DNA of 64,000 nucleotides from Chitinophaga pinensis (GCA_945860705.1 CAMART010000012.1:1-64000), one strand, 5' to 3'; positions 46,816 to 56,492 are shown, counted from the stretch's first letter. Notes: generated by a model from the sequence alone, not told the origin. Numbers and translations: made by a program.

Positions 46816-46989
46816 TATCTTTTATATTTAATATATTCTTCTTAAAAAGGAGTGCAAAAATAAAACTTTTTTTCGATAATACACAATCTTTCCACATAAT
46901 ATATTTAAATTTGTTTCGAGTATAATACCTCAAACAAAAATATTATTTATATAAAACCTTTGAAAGGCTTATTATTACTCATATAATTT

Positions 46990-48735
46990 ATGAAAAACTC
47001 TATCTTATTAATTTTTATTATTGCTATATCTTTCTTTAGCTGTAATACCAAATCATCTAAAAACACCATTAACAACCATAAAAAAGGTGAGTTAGTAGCT
47101 ATTAAAGGTGATAAATATTATGGTGGCGTATTTCGTATCAATGAAACCGAATATTTTAGAAGTCTTTATCCGCTCAATATTACAGAGGTCGTTGGTCATA
47201 GAATCATCAATCAAGTATACGAGGGTCTTGTGTCGCTAGACCAAGCTACGTTAGAAATCAAGCCTTGTTTAGCGTCTAGTTTTGAAGTAAAAGATAGTGC
47301 GCGCACCTATGTTTTTCATATCAGAAAAGGAGTGAAATACCATGATGATGCTTGTTTTAAAAATGGTAAAGGCAGAGAAATAGATGCATCCGACTTCAAA
47401 TACTGTCTGGATAAGGTATGCGAAGCTGATGTAAATAATCAAGGGTATTGGATTTTTCAAAGCTTAGTAATAGGAGCTGATGAATATTATAAAAGTACAC
47501 AAGGTAAAAACCCATTGGAAGGTGGTGTTTCTGGTATACAAGTGCTCAATGATAGCACTATTCAAATTCAGCTGATCAAACCATTTGCAAGTTTTTTGGC
47601 TAAAATGGCTACTCCATTTACAGCGGTTTTTCCAAAAGAAGCATCTGATATGTATGGTATGAAAATGCGTGAACACTGCGTTGGTACCGGTCCTTTCAGA
47701 ATAAAAGCGATAGAGCAAGACGAATCGGTTTTTTTAGAACGCAATCCAGATTATTGGGGTATAGATAGTTTTGGCAATCAATTGCCTTATTTAGATGCAG
47801 TAAAATTTTCTTTTATAAAAGACGATAAGGTAGAAATGCTCTCCTTTGCTGATGATAAACTAGAAATGAAATATCGAATACCATTAGATATGTTTGATGA
47901 AGTGATCAGTCCAGAGGGCAATCTTACAAAGGCTTATAGCAGATTTCAAAAACAAGAAACTATAGAAATGAGCACACAGTATTATGGTTTTTTGCATGTG
48001 GATTCTATTTTTAAAAACGTGAATGTTCGTAAGGCTTTTTGCTATGCGGTAGACAGAGAAAAGCTTTGTAAGTATACCATACACGGACAAGGTGTTCCTG
48101 CTATTCATGGCTTGGTGCCTCCTTGTTTTCCTGGGTTTGACTGGGCTGGCATCAAAGGATATACTTTTGATCCAAAATTGGCAAGAGAATATTTGGCAAA
48201 AGCTGGATATGCCAATGGTAAAGGATTTCCTAATATAACGCTACAGCTCAATAGTGGTGGAGGAAGAAATGTAAGTGTAGCAGAAGCGGTGAAAAAAATG
48301 CTCGAAGAAACGCTCAATATAAAAGTAAGTTTAAATCAAGTAGTATGGGCACAACACTCTGAAAATATAGAAACCGCTAAGTGTCAATTTTGGCGCTTGG
48401 GTTGGGTGGCGGATTATCCAGACCCTGAAAATTATTTGAACCTTATGAACGGTGCGAATGTGCCTAAAACCATAAAAGAAAAAGCCTATATCAATTCATT
48501 TAGATATACAAATAATGCGTATGATGTGCTCTATCAAAAAGCCAATCAAACTATCAATACCGAAGCAAGAAACCTACTCTATAAAGAAGCAGATCAAATG
48601 GGAATAGATGATGCGGTGATGATGTGTTTATTTCACGACAAACAATTTAGATTGATTCAGCCATATGTAAGAAATTTTCCTCAAAATGCTATGGAATATA
48701 GGCTTTTGAGAGAAACCTGGTTAGTGCCTCATTAA
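46990..48735 (+). CDS. Oligopeptide ABC transporter substrate-binding lipoprotein
   Basis: The 581-residue protein has a lipoprotein signal (ISFFSC, Cys18) and a family 5 solute-binding domain: VYEGLVSLDQATLEIKPCLA, the KYHDDACF and VGTGPFRIK segments, and YPDPENYLNLM near the end. It is probably anchored in the periplasm to bind peptides or nickel-like ligands. No permease or ATPase gene is adjacent, so its transporter is elsewhere or it works as an orphan. Confidence 0.85.
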   Translation: MKNSILLIFIIAISFFSCNTKSSKNTINNHKKGELVAIKGDKYYGGVFRINETEYFRSLYPLNITEVVGHRIINQVYEGLVSLDQATLEIKPCLASSFEVKDSARTYVFHIRKGVKYHDDACFKNGKGREIDASDFKYCLDKVCEADVNNQGYWIFQSLVIGADEYYKSTQGKNPLEGGVSGIQVLNDSTIQIQLIKPFASFLAKMATPFTAVFPKEASDMYGMKMREHCVGTGPFRIKAIEQDESVFLERNPDYWGIDSFGNQLPYLDAVKFSFIKDDKVEMLSFADDKLEMKYRIPLDMFDEVISPEGNLTKAYSRFQKQETIEMSTQYYGFLHVDSIFKNVNVRKAFCYAVDREKLCKYTIHGQGVPAIHGLVPPCFPGFDWAGIKGYTFDPKLAREYLAKAGYANGKGFPNITLQLNSGGGRNVSVAEAVKKMLEETLNIKVSLNQVVWAQHSENIETAKCQFWRLGWVADYPDPENYLNLMNGANVPKTIKEKAYINSFRYTNNAYDVLYQKANQTINTEARNLLYKEADQMGIDDAVMMCLFHDKQFRLIQPYVRNFPQNAMEYRLLRETWLVPH

Positions 48736-48797
48736 ATTGAGTTAATTTATTGAATACTATTTCTTTATTATAAAAATAATGATTATACTTGTCTTGC

Positions 48798-51700
48798 ATG
48801 TTTTCTAGCTACCAAATATTGATAGATAAACTAAACGAGTTTATCAAAAAATACTATACCAATCAACTGCTCCGTGGCTTGATGGTGAGTGGCGCTTTTA
48901 TTGTTGCTAGTTTTATTGCCATCAATATTTTAGAATATTATTTTTATTTATCTTCTCTCACTAGAAAAATTCTATTCTTTGGATTTATCTTCTCGTCCTT
49001 TTTATTATTTGTTTGGCTTATTTTATTGCCTTTATTGAAAATATATAAACTGGGCAAAACCCTAAGCTATGAAGAGGCTTCAAAAATAATAGGCACTCAT
49101 TTTTCGGAAGTAAAAGACAAATTGCTAAATGTATTGCAACTTCAAAAAGATGCAAGTATAAGTAATCAAGATAATACACTTTTGGAGGCTTCTATCAATC
49201 AAAAAATAAATGAGCTAAAACCAATATCATTTCCTAAGGCGGTAGATTTTACACAAAATAAAAAATATTTAAAATTTCTAATTCCACCTATTTGTATTTT
49301 CTTATTTATACTATTTGGTGCTCCATCTATTTTCAAAGATGGAACAAAAAGGCTTTTTTACAATGATCAGTTTTTTGAAAAAGAAATGCCTTTTTCTATA
49401 AATATTCAAAACAAAAAACTAGAAGCCCTACAACAAGATAATTTTTTACTACAAATAAAAACAGACGGCAAAGCATTGCCAGATAAGGTTTCTATAAAAA
49501 TAGGTGAATTGATTTATGATATGAAAAAAGTAGGTAAAACTACTTTTGAATACGAATTTACGAACCTACAAAAAAGTCAAGAATTTCAATTTATCGCTTC
49601 CGAATTTATTACAAAACCCTACACATTAACTGTTTTAGCAAAGCCATTTATAGTATCTTTTGATGTGCTTTTGCACTATCCAGCATATACTGGCAAAAGC
49701 AATGAAACCATAAAAAACACAGGGGATTTGAATGTGCCTCAAGGAACAAATATCACTTGGATATTTTATACAAAAGAAACGGATAATATTAAGTTAGTAA
49801 TCGACAATAAGACTGTGATTGCTAAAAAAGAAAGTGACAACAAATATGCTTATAGTCAAGCTTTTTCTCAAAATAGTAACTATAGTATGATGGTCTCCAA
49901 CCAATACTTAAGCAATAATGATTCTGTTGCATATTCGATAAGTGTGATACCTGATCAAAATCCAGAACTTACGGTAGAAGAATTTAAAGATAGTGCTAAT
50001 ATCTATTCGCTCTTTTATTCTGGAGACGCTACTGATGATTATGGTTTGAGTAGCATCCGTATAATATACGATATACAAAGAGCGGATAGCAATAAATCTA
50101 ATAAATTAATTAAGAATTTACCTTGTACTAAAGGCTCTAAATATTCGCAATTTACTCATTATCTGGATATTAGGTCTATGGAAGTTAATCCTGGAGATGT
50201 GCTTACTTATTATTTTGAGGCAGTAGATATAGCTGGTAAAACTACCAGAAGCCAAATAAAACAATACAAATCTCCTACTATAAACGAACGTGAAGAACTC
50301 ACAGACAAAAACAATAATTCAATAAAAAAAGACCTCGAAAAAAGCATCAAAGAATCTCAAGAAATAGCTAAAGAGATGAAGAAAATGCAAGAAAAATTAT
50401 TGGATAAAAAACAAGTAGATTGGCAAGATAAAAAACAACTGCAAGACCTTATCAATAGACAAAAACAACTACAAGAAAACGTAGAAAAACTACAACAAAA
50501 ACTTGAGCAAAATAACCAACAACAAAACGAATACAAAGAAGTAAACCCTGAAATAAAAGAAAAACAAAAACAGCTGGAAAAACTAATGGACGAACTCTTG
50601 AGTGACGAGATGAAAGAGATGATAAAAAAGCTGGAGAAAATGATGGAACAGCTGAACAAACAGCAGATGATGAAAAACACAGAGGAAATGAAAATGAATG
50701 ACGAAAAGCTCAATAAAGAACTGGATAGAATGCTAGAGCTTTTCAAAAAAATAGAACAAGAACAAAAAATAAAAGAAACTGCTGAAAAACTAGATAAATT
50801 GGCTCAAGACGAAGAAAAACTCAGCCAAGAATCTAAAGAAAAAAATCAAGATAGCAAAGAGCTTAAAGACAAACAAGAAAAGCTCAATCAGCAAATGGAT
50901 GAGCTAAAAAAAGAGATGAAAGACATAGATAAAATGAACGAATCTATGGAAGACAAAACCGACATGAAAGAGGCTACAGAAAGCATGGATAAAGCATCTG
51001 AAGAAATGCAAAAAAGTAGCGACGAACTCAGTAAAAACGACAAAAAAAGTGCTAGCGAAAGCCAAAAGAAAGCCAGCGAAAACATGAAAGATGCTGCACA
51101 AAAAATGAGAGATAAACTCAGCCAAGAGCAAACAGATCAAATGGAAGAAGATATGAATAGCATCAGACATCTTCTCGAAAACCTGATTACACTATCTTTT
51201 GACGAAGAACAAAACATGGCTGCATGTAAAAAAGCAACTATCAATACACCATTATACGTCTCATTAATACAGAAACAAAAGAAAATAGCAGAAGATAGTA
51301 AAATGGTAGAAGATAGTTTATATGCTTTGGCTAAAAGACAAATAAAAATAGAATCTATTGTCACTAAAGAAATCACTGATGTAAATAAACATCATAAATA
51401 TGCTTTAGAATCTCTAGAAGATAGAAGAGTGGCCGAAGGTACCGTTCATCAGCAATTTGTGATGACTGGATATAATAATCTAGCACTGATGCTGAGCGAG
51501 GCATTGCAACAAATGCAACAGCAAATGATGGAAATGAAAAACAAAAAACCGGGTGATGGTTCGTGTAAAAAACCTGGAGGAAAAGGCGCTAAACCTTCTG
51601 CTTCTCAACTGAGCAAAATGCAACAACAACTCAATGACCAAATGCAAAAAATGGGAGAGATAATAAAAAGTGGACAGATGAAACCGGGTGATAAAGGATA

Positions 51701-52121
51701 TAGTAAAGAAATGGCTGAAATGGCTCGTCAACAAGCAGCCATAAGAGAAGCACTACAGGAACTCAATAAAAATGAAAGTGGCGACGGAAAAACTGCAGGG
51801 AGTTTTCAAAAACTAGCGCAACAAATGAACCAAACCGAAACAGAACTAGTTAATAAAAGACTTACAGAAGAGATGCTTCGTAGACAACAAGATATTTCTG
51901 TGCGATTATTGGAGTTTGAAAAAGCACAAAAAGAACGAGGTGAAAAAGAAGAGCGAGAAGCCGTAAACGCTACTGATAAAGCGGTAAAACTACCTCCATC
52001 TCTTGAAGAATACCTAAAGAAAAGAAACCAAGAAATAGAACTATATAAAACTTTACCTCCAAATTTGAAACCTTTTTACAAAGATATGGTACAAGAGTAC
52101 TATAAGGCTGTAGGAAAATAA
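48798..52121 (+). CDS. DUF4175 family membrane coiled-coil protein
   Basis: I start at the ATG giving MFSSYQILIDKLNEF, because the upstream TTG adds only three residues. The 1107-residue protein has two transmembrane helices near the N-terminus (about 32-52 and 62-84) and a third near 155-173. A beta-rich region follows (about 200-480), then a very long Lys/Glu/Gln/Met-rich coiled coil (about 490-800 and again 890-1010). The N-terminal part matches the DUF4175 family of Bacteroidota. Function is not established; the shape suggests an envelope scaffold. It is 17 bases before an RsbW-like gene and then ybeY. Confidence 0.85.
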   Translation: MFSSYQILIDKLNEFIKKYYTNQLLRGLMVSGAFIVASFIAINILEYYFYLSSLTRKILFFGFIFSSFLLFVWLILLPLLKIYKLGKTLSYEEASKIIGTHFSEVKDKLLNVLQLQKDASISNQDNTLLEASINQKINELKPISFPKAVDFTQNKKYLKFLIPPICIFLFILFGAPSIFKDGTKRLFYNDQFFEKEMPFSINIQNKKLEALQQDNFLLQIKTDGKALPDKVSIKIGELIYDMKKVGKTTFEYEFTNLQKSQEFQFIASEFITKPYTLTVLAKPFIVSFDVLLHYPAYTGKSNETIKNTGDLNVPQGTNITWIFYTKETDNIKLVIDNKTVIAKKESDNKYAYSQAFSQNSNYSMMVSNQYLSNNDSVAYSISVIPDQNPELTVEEFKDSANIYSLFYSGDATDDYGLSSIRIIYDIQRADSNKSNKLIKNLPCTKGSKYSQFTHYLDIRSMEVNPGDVLTYYFEAVDIAGKTTRSQIKQYKSPTINEREELTDKNNNSIKKDLEKSIKESQEIAKEMKKMQEKLLDKKQVDWQDKKQLQDLINRQKQLQENVEKLQQKLEQNNQQQNEYKEVNPEIKEKQKQLEKLMDELLSDEMKEMIKKLEKMMEQLNKQQMMKNTEEMKMNDEKLNKELDRMLELFKKIEQEQKIKETAEKLDKLAQDEEKLSQESKEKNQDSKELKDKQEKLNQQMDELKKEMKDIDKMNESMEDKTDMKEATESMDKASEEMQKSSDELSKNDKKSASESQKKASENMKDAAQKMRDKLSQEQTDQMEEDMNSIRHLLENLITLSFDEEQNMAACKKATINTPLYVSLIQKQKKIAEDSKMVEDSLYALAKRQIKIESIVTKEITDVNKHHKYALESLEDRRVAEGTVHQQFVMTGYNNLALMLSEALQQMQQQMMEMKNKKPGDGSCKKPGGKGAKPSASQLSKMQQQLNDQMQKMGEIIKSGQMKPGDKGYSKEMAEMARQQAAIREALQELNKNESGDGKTAGSFQKLAQQMNQTETELVNKRLTEEMLRRQQDISVRLLEFEKAQKERGEKEEREAVNATDKAVKLPPSLEEYLKKRNQEIELYKTLPPNLKPFYKDMVQEYYKAVGK

Positions 52122-52138
52122 AATATTTATACTAAAAA

Positions 52139-52552
52139 ATGACAACAGAGACATTTCAAAAACTAGTAATAAAATCTAGGCAAGAAGACATCAGCAAAGT
52201 AGAAAGCTTTGTAGAAGATATATTGAAACAAAACAATGTAAGTGAAGAAAGCTATGGCAATATACTGATAAGTGTAATCGAAGGCGTAAATAACGCAATA
52301 AACCACGGTAATAAAGCTGATGAATCAAAAGAGGTGGAATTGTCTTACCATATCTCAGACAATAAAAAGAATATTATATTTAAAATAAAAGACGAGGGAA
52401 ACGGATTTGATTATAATAATCTTCCAGATCCTACTGAACCTGAAAATATTGAAAATCTTGGTGGTAGAGGCGTATTTCTGATGAAACAACTAGCCGATAT
52501 GGTCATATTTGAAAACAATGGTGCTATCGTAGAACTTAGTTTTAGATTGTAA
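52139..52552 (+). CDS. RsbW-like ATP-binding protein (anti-sigma/serine kinase fold)
   Basis: The 137-residue GHKL-fold protein has the N-box ISVIEGVNNAINHGNKAD, the G1 box FKIKDEGNGFDYNNLPDP and the G2 box LGGRGVFLMKQLAD. It is like the ATPase of RsbW/SpoIIAB, which phosphorylate anti-sigma antagonists. No STAS-domain partner or sigma-B gene is visible here, so the target is unknown. It lies between the DUF4175 gene and ybeY in one operon. Confidence 0.88.
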   Translation: MTTETFQKLVIKSRQEDISKVESFVEDILKQNNVSEESYGNILISVIEGVNNAINHGNKADESKEVELSYHISDNKKNIIFKIKDEGNGFDYNNLPDPTEPENIENLGGRGVFLMKQLADMVIFENNGAIVELSFRL

Positions 52553-52563
52553 TATCTTATCTG

Positions 52564-52995
52564 ATGATCCTATTCACAAACGACGATTCTGTATCTTTTA
52601 GTCTTAAAAACAAAAGATTTATTAAGTCTTGGATAAAAGATATCATTCAACAAAACAAAAAGGAACTTGGAGATATAAACTATATCTTTTGTTCTGATGA
52701 AAAGATCTTAGAAATAAACAAGGAGTTTTTAAAACACGATTATTATACGGATATTATATCTTTTGACTATTGCGAAGTAAATAAAATAAACGGTGATATT
52801 TTTATAAGCATAGATACGGTGAAGTCAAACAGCATCAAATACAAAACTGAATTTACAGAAGAGCTTCATCGGGTTATTATTCATGGGGTTTTGCATTTCT
52901 TAGGCTTTAAAGATAAAACTAAAGCTGATGCCGAAAAGATGCGTGAAGCAGAAAATAAAGCATTAATTAGATTAAATAAGATATTATCTACTTAA
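52564..52995 (+). CDS. ybeY: Endoribonuclease YbeY
   Basis: A 143-residue rRNA maturation and ribosome quality-control metalloendonuclease. The zinc motif is HGVLHFLGFKDK; the usual third ligand His is replaced by Lys-Asp here, a variant I know from other Bacteroidota members, so I do not read it as a loss of function. The HDYYTDIISFDY segment is also typical. Its end is followed immediately by a parS-like palindrome. Confidence 0.93.
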   Translation: MILFTNDDSVSFSLKNKRFIKSWIKDIIQQNKKELGDINYIFCSDEKILEINKEFLKHDYYTDIISFDYCEVNKINGDIFISIDTVKSNSIKYKTEFTEELHRVIIHGVLHFLGFKDKTKADAEKMREAENKALIRLNKILST

Positions 52996-53019
52996 ACTTG
53001 TTCCACGTGGAACAAGTTT
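52994..53019. other. parS-like palindrome 1
   Basis: The core TGTTCCACGTGGAACA (52999-53014) sits in a perfect 26-base palindrome that extends AAACT...AGTTT on each side. The core differs from the B. subtilis parS consensus TGTTNCACGTGAAACA at one base and is symmetrical. It is followed by a T-run, so it may also terminate the ybeY operon. Confidence 0.7.
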
Positions 53020-53333
53020 TTTTATGGATATGTACTAGAAAATGTCATCGAATAGTTTTTTTACAAAACAAGCTTACTTATGTGCTTTGCTAAATGAATA
53101 CATTAAAATGTTATGGCAAAAGAAAAGTAAATGGAGAGATAGCTAATATCGCCATAACTTATTTTAATGGTCATAAGAAAGCGTAGGTATTGTTAAAAAA
53201 GGATTCGTAGACTTGTCTCGTCTAAAGTTGACGAGATTGTTTCTTTTGTATCAAGACAAAAGAAATCGCCGAAGGCAAAAAGGTATTAATGTGAATATTA
53301 GTATTAGAACAAAATCAAGTTATTTAATTACTT
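53020..53333. other. Gap between parS-like sites, noncoding
   Basis: I see no supported gene in this stretch. It holds a CTCGTC/GACGAG hairpin (53217-53236), a TTTCTTTTGT/ACAAAAGAAA hairpin (about 53240-53265) and a 28-base repeat (53251-53278) whose exact reverse complement is at 57727-57754. Confidence 0.6.
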
Positions 53334-53349
53334 TGTTCCATGTGGAACA
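53334..53349. other. parS-like palindrome 2
   Basis: TGTTCCATGTGGAACA differs from site 1 by one central base (C to T), so the centre is not perfectly symmetrical. It is 102 bases before the mnmG start and 335 bases from site 1. A pair of such sites around mnmG is typical of the origin-side ParB loading region in other bacteria. Confidence 0.65.
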
Positions 53350-53430
53350 ATATTTATACAATGTGTTTAGTTTATAATAAAATCAACTACATGTATCTAA
53401 TACTTTTATAAATATATCAATAGATTACTT

Positions 53431-53438
53431 TAATTTTG
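53431..53438 (+). promoter_or_regulatory. Putative -7 element of mnmG
   Basis: TAATTTTG matches TAnnTTTG and is 13 bases before the mnmG ATG. No strong -33 TTTG is seen, so this is a weak call. Confidence 0.4.
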
Positions 53439-53451
53439 TAAAAAATTTTAT

Positions 53452-55314
53452 ATGTTTCAAGAATATGATGTAATAGTGGTAGGTGCTGGACATGCAGGTT
53501 GTGAAGCTGCTGCTGCAAGCGCCAATATGGGTTCAAAAACCCTACTCATCACTATGAATATGCAAATGATAGGACAGATGAGTTGCAACCCTGCAATGGG
53601 CGGTGTAGCCAAAGGTCAAATAGTGCGTGAAATAGATGCGATGGGTGGATATAGTGGTATCGTGTCTGATATATCTATGATTCAGTTTAGAATGCTCAAC
53701 CTGAGTAAAGGACCCGCTATGTGGAGCCCAAGAACACAGAATGATAGAATGCTATTTGCTGCTACTTGGAGAAGTATGCTCGAACAAACTCCCAATCTAG
53801 ATTTTTGGCAAGAAATGGTGACTGAACTAATCATAGAAGAAGGAAAGGTTTGTGGTGTAGTAACTTCTATGGGAATTAAAATAAAAGCTAAGGCAGTTGT
53901 TTTGACAAATGGAACATTCCTAAATGGGATTATACATATAGGCGAAAAACAATTAGGCGGAGGTAGAGCGGGCGAAAGTGCAGCAAAAGGTATCACCGAA
54001 CAATTAGTTTCTCTTGGTTTTGAATCTGGAAGAATGAAAACAGGAACTCCTCCAAGAGTAGATGGAAGAAGTCTAGACTATAGCAAAATGGAAGTACAAG
54101 CAGGCGATGAAGATGTAGTTGGTTTCTCTTATAAAAACACTAAAAAACCCGATAAACAACTATGTTGTTGGATTACTTATACCAACCAAGAAGTACACGA
54201 TTTACTTCGAACTGGCTTTGATCAATCTCCGATGTATAGTGGCAGAATTCAAGGATTAGGTCCTCGTTATTGTCCTTCTATAGAAGATAAGATAGATAGA
54301 TTTGCGGAGAAAGATAGACATCAAATATTTGTAGAACCTGAAGGATGGGATACGGTAGAAATATATGTAAATGGATTTTCTACTTCATTGCCCGAGGATG
54401 TACAACTAAAAGCCATGCGCAAAATACCAGGATTTGAAAATGCGAAAATGTTCCGTCCGGGATATGCAATAGAGTATGATTATTTTCCGCCTACACAACT
54501 GAGCTATTCACTAGAAACTAAACTGGTAAAAAACTTATTTTTTGCTGGACAAATAAATGGAACTACAGGATATGAAGAAGCTGCAGGACAAGGATTAATT
54601 GCTGGTATCAATGCACATAATAGTGCGCACGATAAAGAGTTTTTTACCTTGGGTAGAAATGAAGCTTATATCGGTGTGCTTATAGATGATTTGATTACTA
54701 AAGGCACTGAAGAACCATATAGAATGTTTACCTCGAGAGCTGAATATAGAATACTCCTCAGACAAGATAATGCTGATATACGACTAACCGAAAAAGCCTA
54801 TAAAATAGGTTTGGCAAAAGAAGATAGAATGAAACGAGTAGAGGAGAAAAATATATCCGTAGCTGCTCTTACCAAATTTATACATAATACAAGTGTAAAT
54901 CCAGAGGAAGTAAACGAACTACTCATCAATAATAGTACGGCGGCTATCAATCAGAAAGTGAAACTAGATAAACTCGTACTGCGTCCTCAACTCTCTATAA
55001 AAGAAATAGCGGAGAAAGTAGAAAGCTTGGCTGAGGAGATAAAAAAATACGATAAGGAAATGATAGAATCTGCAGAGATACATATCAAATACGAAGGCTA
55101 CTTGGCTAAAGAAATGGAACTGGTAGAAAAGATGACTCGACTAGAAGATATAAAACTGGTAGATAAACTCGACTATATGTCTATACAAAGCTTAAGTATG
55201 GAAGCTCGTACCAAACTCACTAAAATAAAACCCGAAACCCTAGGACAAGCGAGCAGAATCAGTGGCGTAAGCCCAGCGGATATCAGTGTGCTGATGATTT
55301 ATGTAGGAAGGTAA
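53452..55314 (+). CDS. mnmG: tRNA uridine-5-carboxymethylaminomethyl modification enzyme MnmG
   Basis: MnmG (GidA) works with MnmE to make cmnm5U at the wobble position of certain tRNAs. The 620-residue FAD protein begins YDVIVVGAGHAGCEAAAASA (the FAD motif), has MSCNPAMGGVAKGQIVREIDAMGG, the CPSIEDKI segment and a helical C-terminal MnmE-binding domain. It is a classic neighbour of parS and oriC. Confidence 0.97.
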   Translation: MFQEYDVIVVGAGHAGCEAAAASANMGSKTLLITMNMQMIGQMSCNPAMGGVAKGQIVREIDAMGGYSGIVSDISMIQFRMLNLSKGPAMWSPRTQNDRMLFAATWRSMLEQTPNLDFWQEMVTELIIEEGKVCGVVTSMGIKIKAKAVVLTNGTFLNGIIHIGEKQLGGGRAGESAAKGITEQLVSLGFESGRMKTGTPPRVDGRSLDYSKMEVQAGDEDVVGFSYKNTKKPDKQLCCWITYTNQEVHDLLRTGFDQSPMYSGRIQGLGPRYCPSIEDKIDRFAEKDRHQIFVEPEGWDTVEIYVNGFSTSLPEDVQLKAMRKIPGFENAKMFRPGYAIEYDYFPPTQLSYSLETKLVKNLFFAGQINGTTGYEEAAGQGLIAGINAHNSAHDKEFFTLGRNEAYIGVLIDDLITKGTEEPYRMFTSRAEYRILLRQDNADIRLTEKAYKIGLAKEDRMKRVEEKNISVAALTKFIHNTSVNPEEVNELLINNSTAAINQKVKLDKLVLRPQLSIKEIAEKVESLAEEIKKYDKEMIESAEIHIKYEGYLAKEMELVEKMTRLEDIKLVDKLDYMSIQSLSMEARTKLTKIKPETLGQASRISGVSPADISVLMIYVGR

Positions 55315-55324
55315 ATTAGTTTTG

Positions 55325-55340
55325 TCACGCCTTGGCGTGA
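55325..55340. repeat. Dispersed palindrome TCACGCC-TT-GGCGTGA
   Basis: A 7-bp palindromic repeat, 11 bases after the mnmG stop, with GTC before and ATGAATTAT after it. A second copy at 61694-61709 shares the same flanks (GTCACGCC..GGCGTGA.TGAATTAT). It looks like a REP-type element. Confidence 0.7.
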
Positions 55341-55480
55341 ATGAATTATGAATTTATTTATATAAAATTATTGGTGTCGGTATATTATTGTGAAAAAAAT
55401 GTATATATTTGGAAAGTAAAAGCGAAACTAAATATTACTAAAACCTTCGCCAATCTACCCAAAAATGGAGTGATTTGCGT

Positions 55481-55494
55481 CCCGAAATTTCGGG
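55481..55494. repeat. Palindrome CCCGAAATTTCGGG
   Basis: A 14-base perfect palindrome in the gap before the TM2 genes. Nothing else in the 290-base gap is convincing; a 63-codon ORF there I consider spurious. Confidence 0.5.
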
Positions 55495-55604
55495 AGTTTG
55501 TTTCGCCTATATATAAGTTATGCGTAATATAAAATACGAAATAACGATAAACAGGGAAGCCGAAAACTGAATAGAGTAGGCACTAAATAATTAAACCAAA
55601 CAAA

Positions 55605-55817
55605 ATGGCAGAACAAAAACCAGCTCAATCAAAAACAACAATGATTTTGATTAGTTTCTTTTTAGGCGGATTGGGTATCCACCGCTTAATGATGGGTTAT
55701 TCTAATTGGTGGTTAATGCTTATTACAGTCGGTGGCTGTGGTATATGGACATTAATTGACTTCATTAAAATAATCACGGGCAGTATGAAAATGGCTGACG
55801 GAAGAGACTTAGTTTAA
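55605..55817 (+). CDS. TM2 domain protein
   Basis: A 70-residue membrane protein with two helices (about 14-31 and 36-58) and the TM2 signature FFLGGLGIHRLMMGY, then TVGGCGIWTLIDF. Function of the family is not settled. It is followed by a strong terminator and a second TM2 gene. Confidence 0.88.
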   Translation: MAEQKPAQSKTTMILISFFLGGLGIHRLMMGYSNWWLMLITVGGCGIWTLIDFIKIITGSMKMADGRDLV

Positions 55818-55819
55818 AG

Positions 55820-55845
55820 TCTAAGGGGAGAGAAATCTCCCCTTT
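55820..55845 (+). terminator. Terminator after the first TM2 gene
   Basis: AAGGGGAGA and TCTCCCCTT pair around a short GAAA-type loop, followed by TTTAATTCTTTTTT. It is close to the next TM2 gene ATG (55859), so that gene depends on read-through or a promoter inside this space. Confidence 0.75.
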
Positions 55846-55858
55846 TAATTCTTTTTTT

Positions 55859-56194
55859 ATGAAACAAGAAAACGAAAAATATTGTACCGAATGTAGTGCA
55901 CTGATAAATATAAAAGCTGAAATTTGCCCCAAATGCGGAGTTAGACAGACGGTGCAATCAACACCTATTAGTGCTGAAATTACCGAACAAAGAAATAAGT
56001 GGATTACTTGCCTCCTACTATGTTGGTTTTTAGGGGTATTCGGTGTCCATAGGTTTTACACAGGTCATACTGCATTAGGAGTTGTTCAACTTTTGACGCT
56101 TGGTGGCTGTGGTATTTGGACTATAATAGACTTTATTATTATCGTATCAGGCAATTTCAAGGACGCAGAAGGCAATCCAATTAAAAATGTATAA
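55859..56194 (+). CDS. Zinc-ribbon TM2 domain protein
   Basis: A 111-residue protein with an N-terminal zinc ribbon (CTECSALI and CPKCG) and a TM2 domain (VFGVHRFYTGHTALG, TLGGCGIWTIIDF). A paralogue of the preceding gene with an added metal finger. It overlaps the DUF2752 gene by 8 bases. Confidence 0.88.
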   Translation: MKQENEKYCTECSALINIKAEICPKCGVRQTVQSTPISAEITEQRNKWITCLLLCWFLGVFGVHRFYTGHTALGVVQLLTLGGCGIWTIIDFIIIVSGNFKDAEGNPIKNV

Positions 56195-56492
56195 TACAAT
56201 TATCAAATATATTGCTAGGAATAAAATATTTGCAATTGTAGGTTTTTATTTTTTGTTCTCTGCAATATTGAAAGCTACTGCAGAAATTGATATTTGTATT
56301 CCTTGCCTATGGAAGTCAATATTTGGTGTTCAATGCCCTGGTTGTGGTTTGACGACTGCATTTATTAGTTTAATAGAGCTAGACTATAGAAAGGCATTTG
56401 AAAGCAATTGGTTAATATATATAATAACGCCATTTGGGTTTTACTATCTAACGCAAGACTATATTAAATTCAGTAGAAAATACAACGCATAA
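56187..56492 (+). CDS. DUF2752 membrane protein
   Basis: The 101-residue protein has two or three helices and the DUF2752 motif CPGCGLTTAFISLIELDYRKAFESN. Its start overlaps the TM2 gene by 8 bases, so the two are coupled. Its stop codon TAA is part of the left box of the attC-like site that follows. Confidence 0.88.
   Translation: MYNTIIKYIARNKIFAIVGFYFLFSAILKATAEIDICIPCLWKSIFGVQCPGCGLTTAFISLIELDYRKAFESNWLIYIITPFGFYYLTQDYIKFSRKYNA

Noticed and set aside
50357-51734. Several long antisense ORFs rich in Ser, Phe and Cys within the DUF4175 gene
   Set aside because: They are mirror images of the Lys/Glu/Gln-rich coiled coil on the plus strand, with no start context or family match.
52873-52925. 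YbeY with a missing catalytic histidine
   Set aside because: The Lys-Asp replacement is a family variant in Bacteroidota, and the rest of the motif is intact.
55341-55532. A 63-codon ORF after mnmG
   Set aside because: Low-complexity, no recognisable motif, contains the CCCGAAATTTCGGG palindrome and a REP element at its start.
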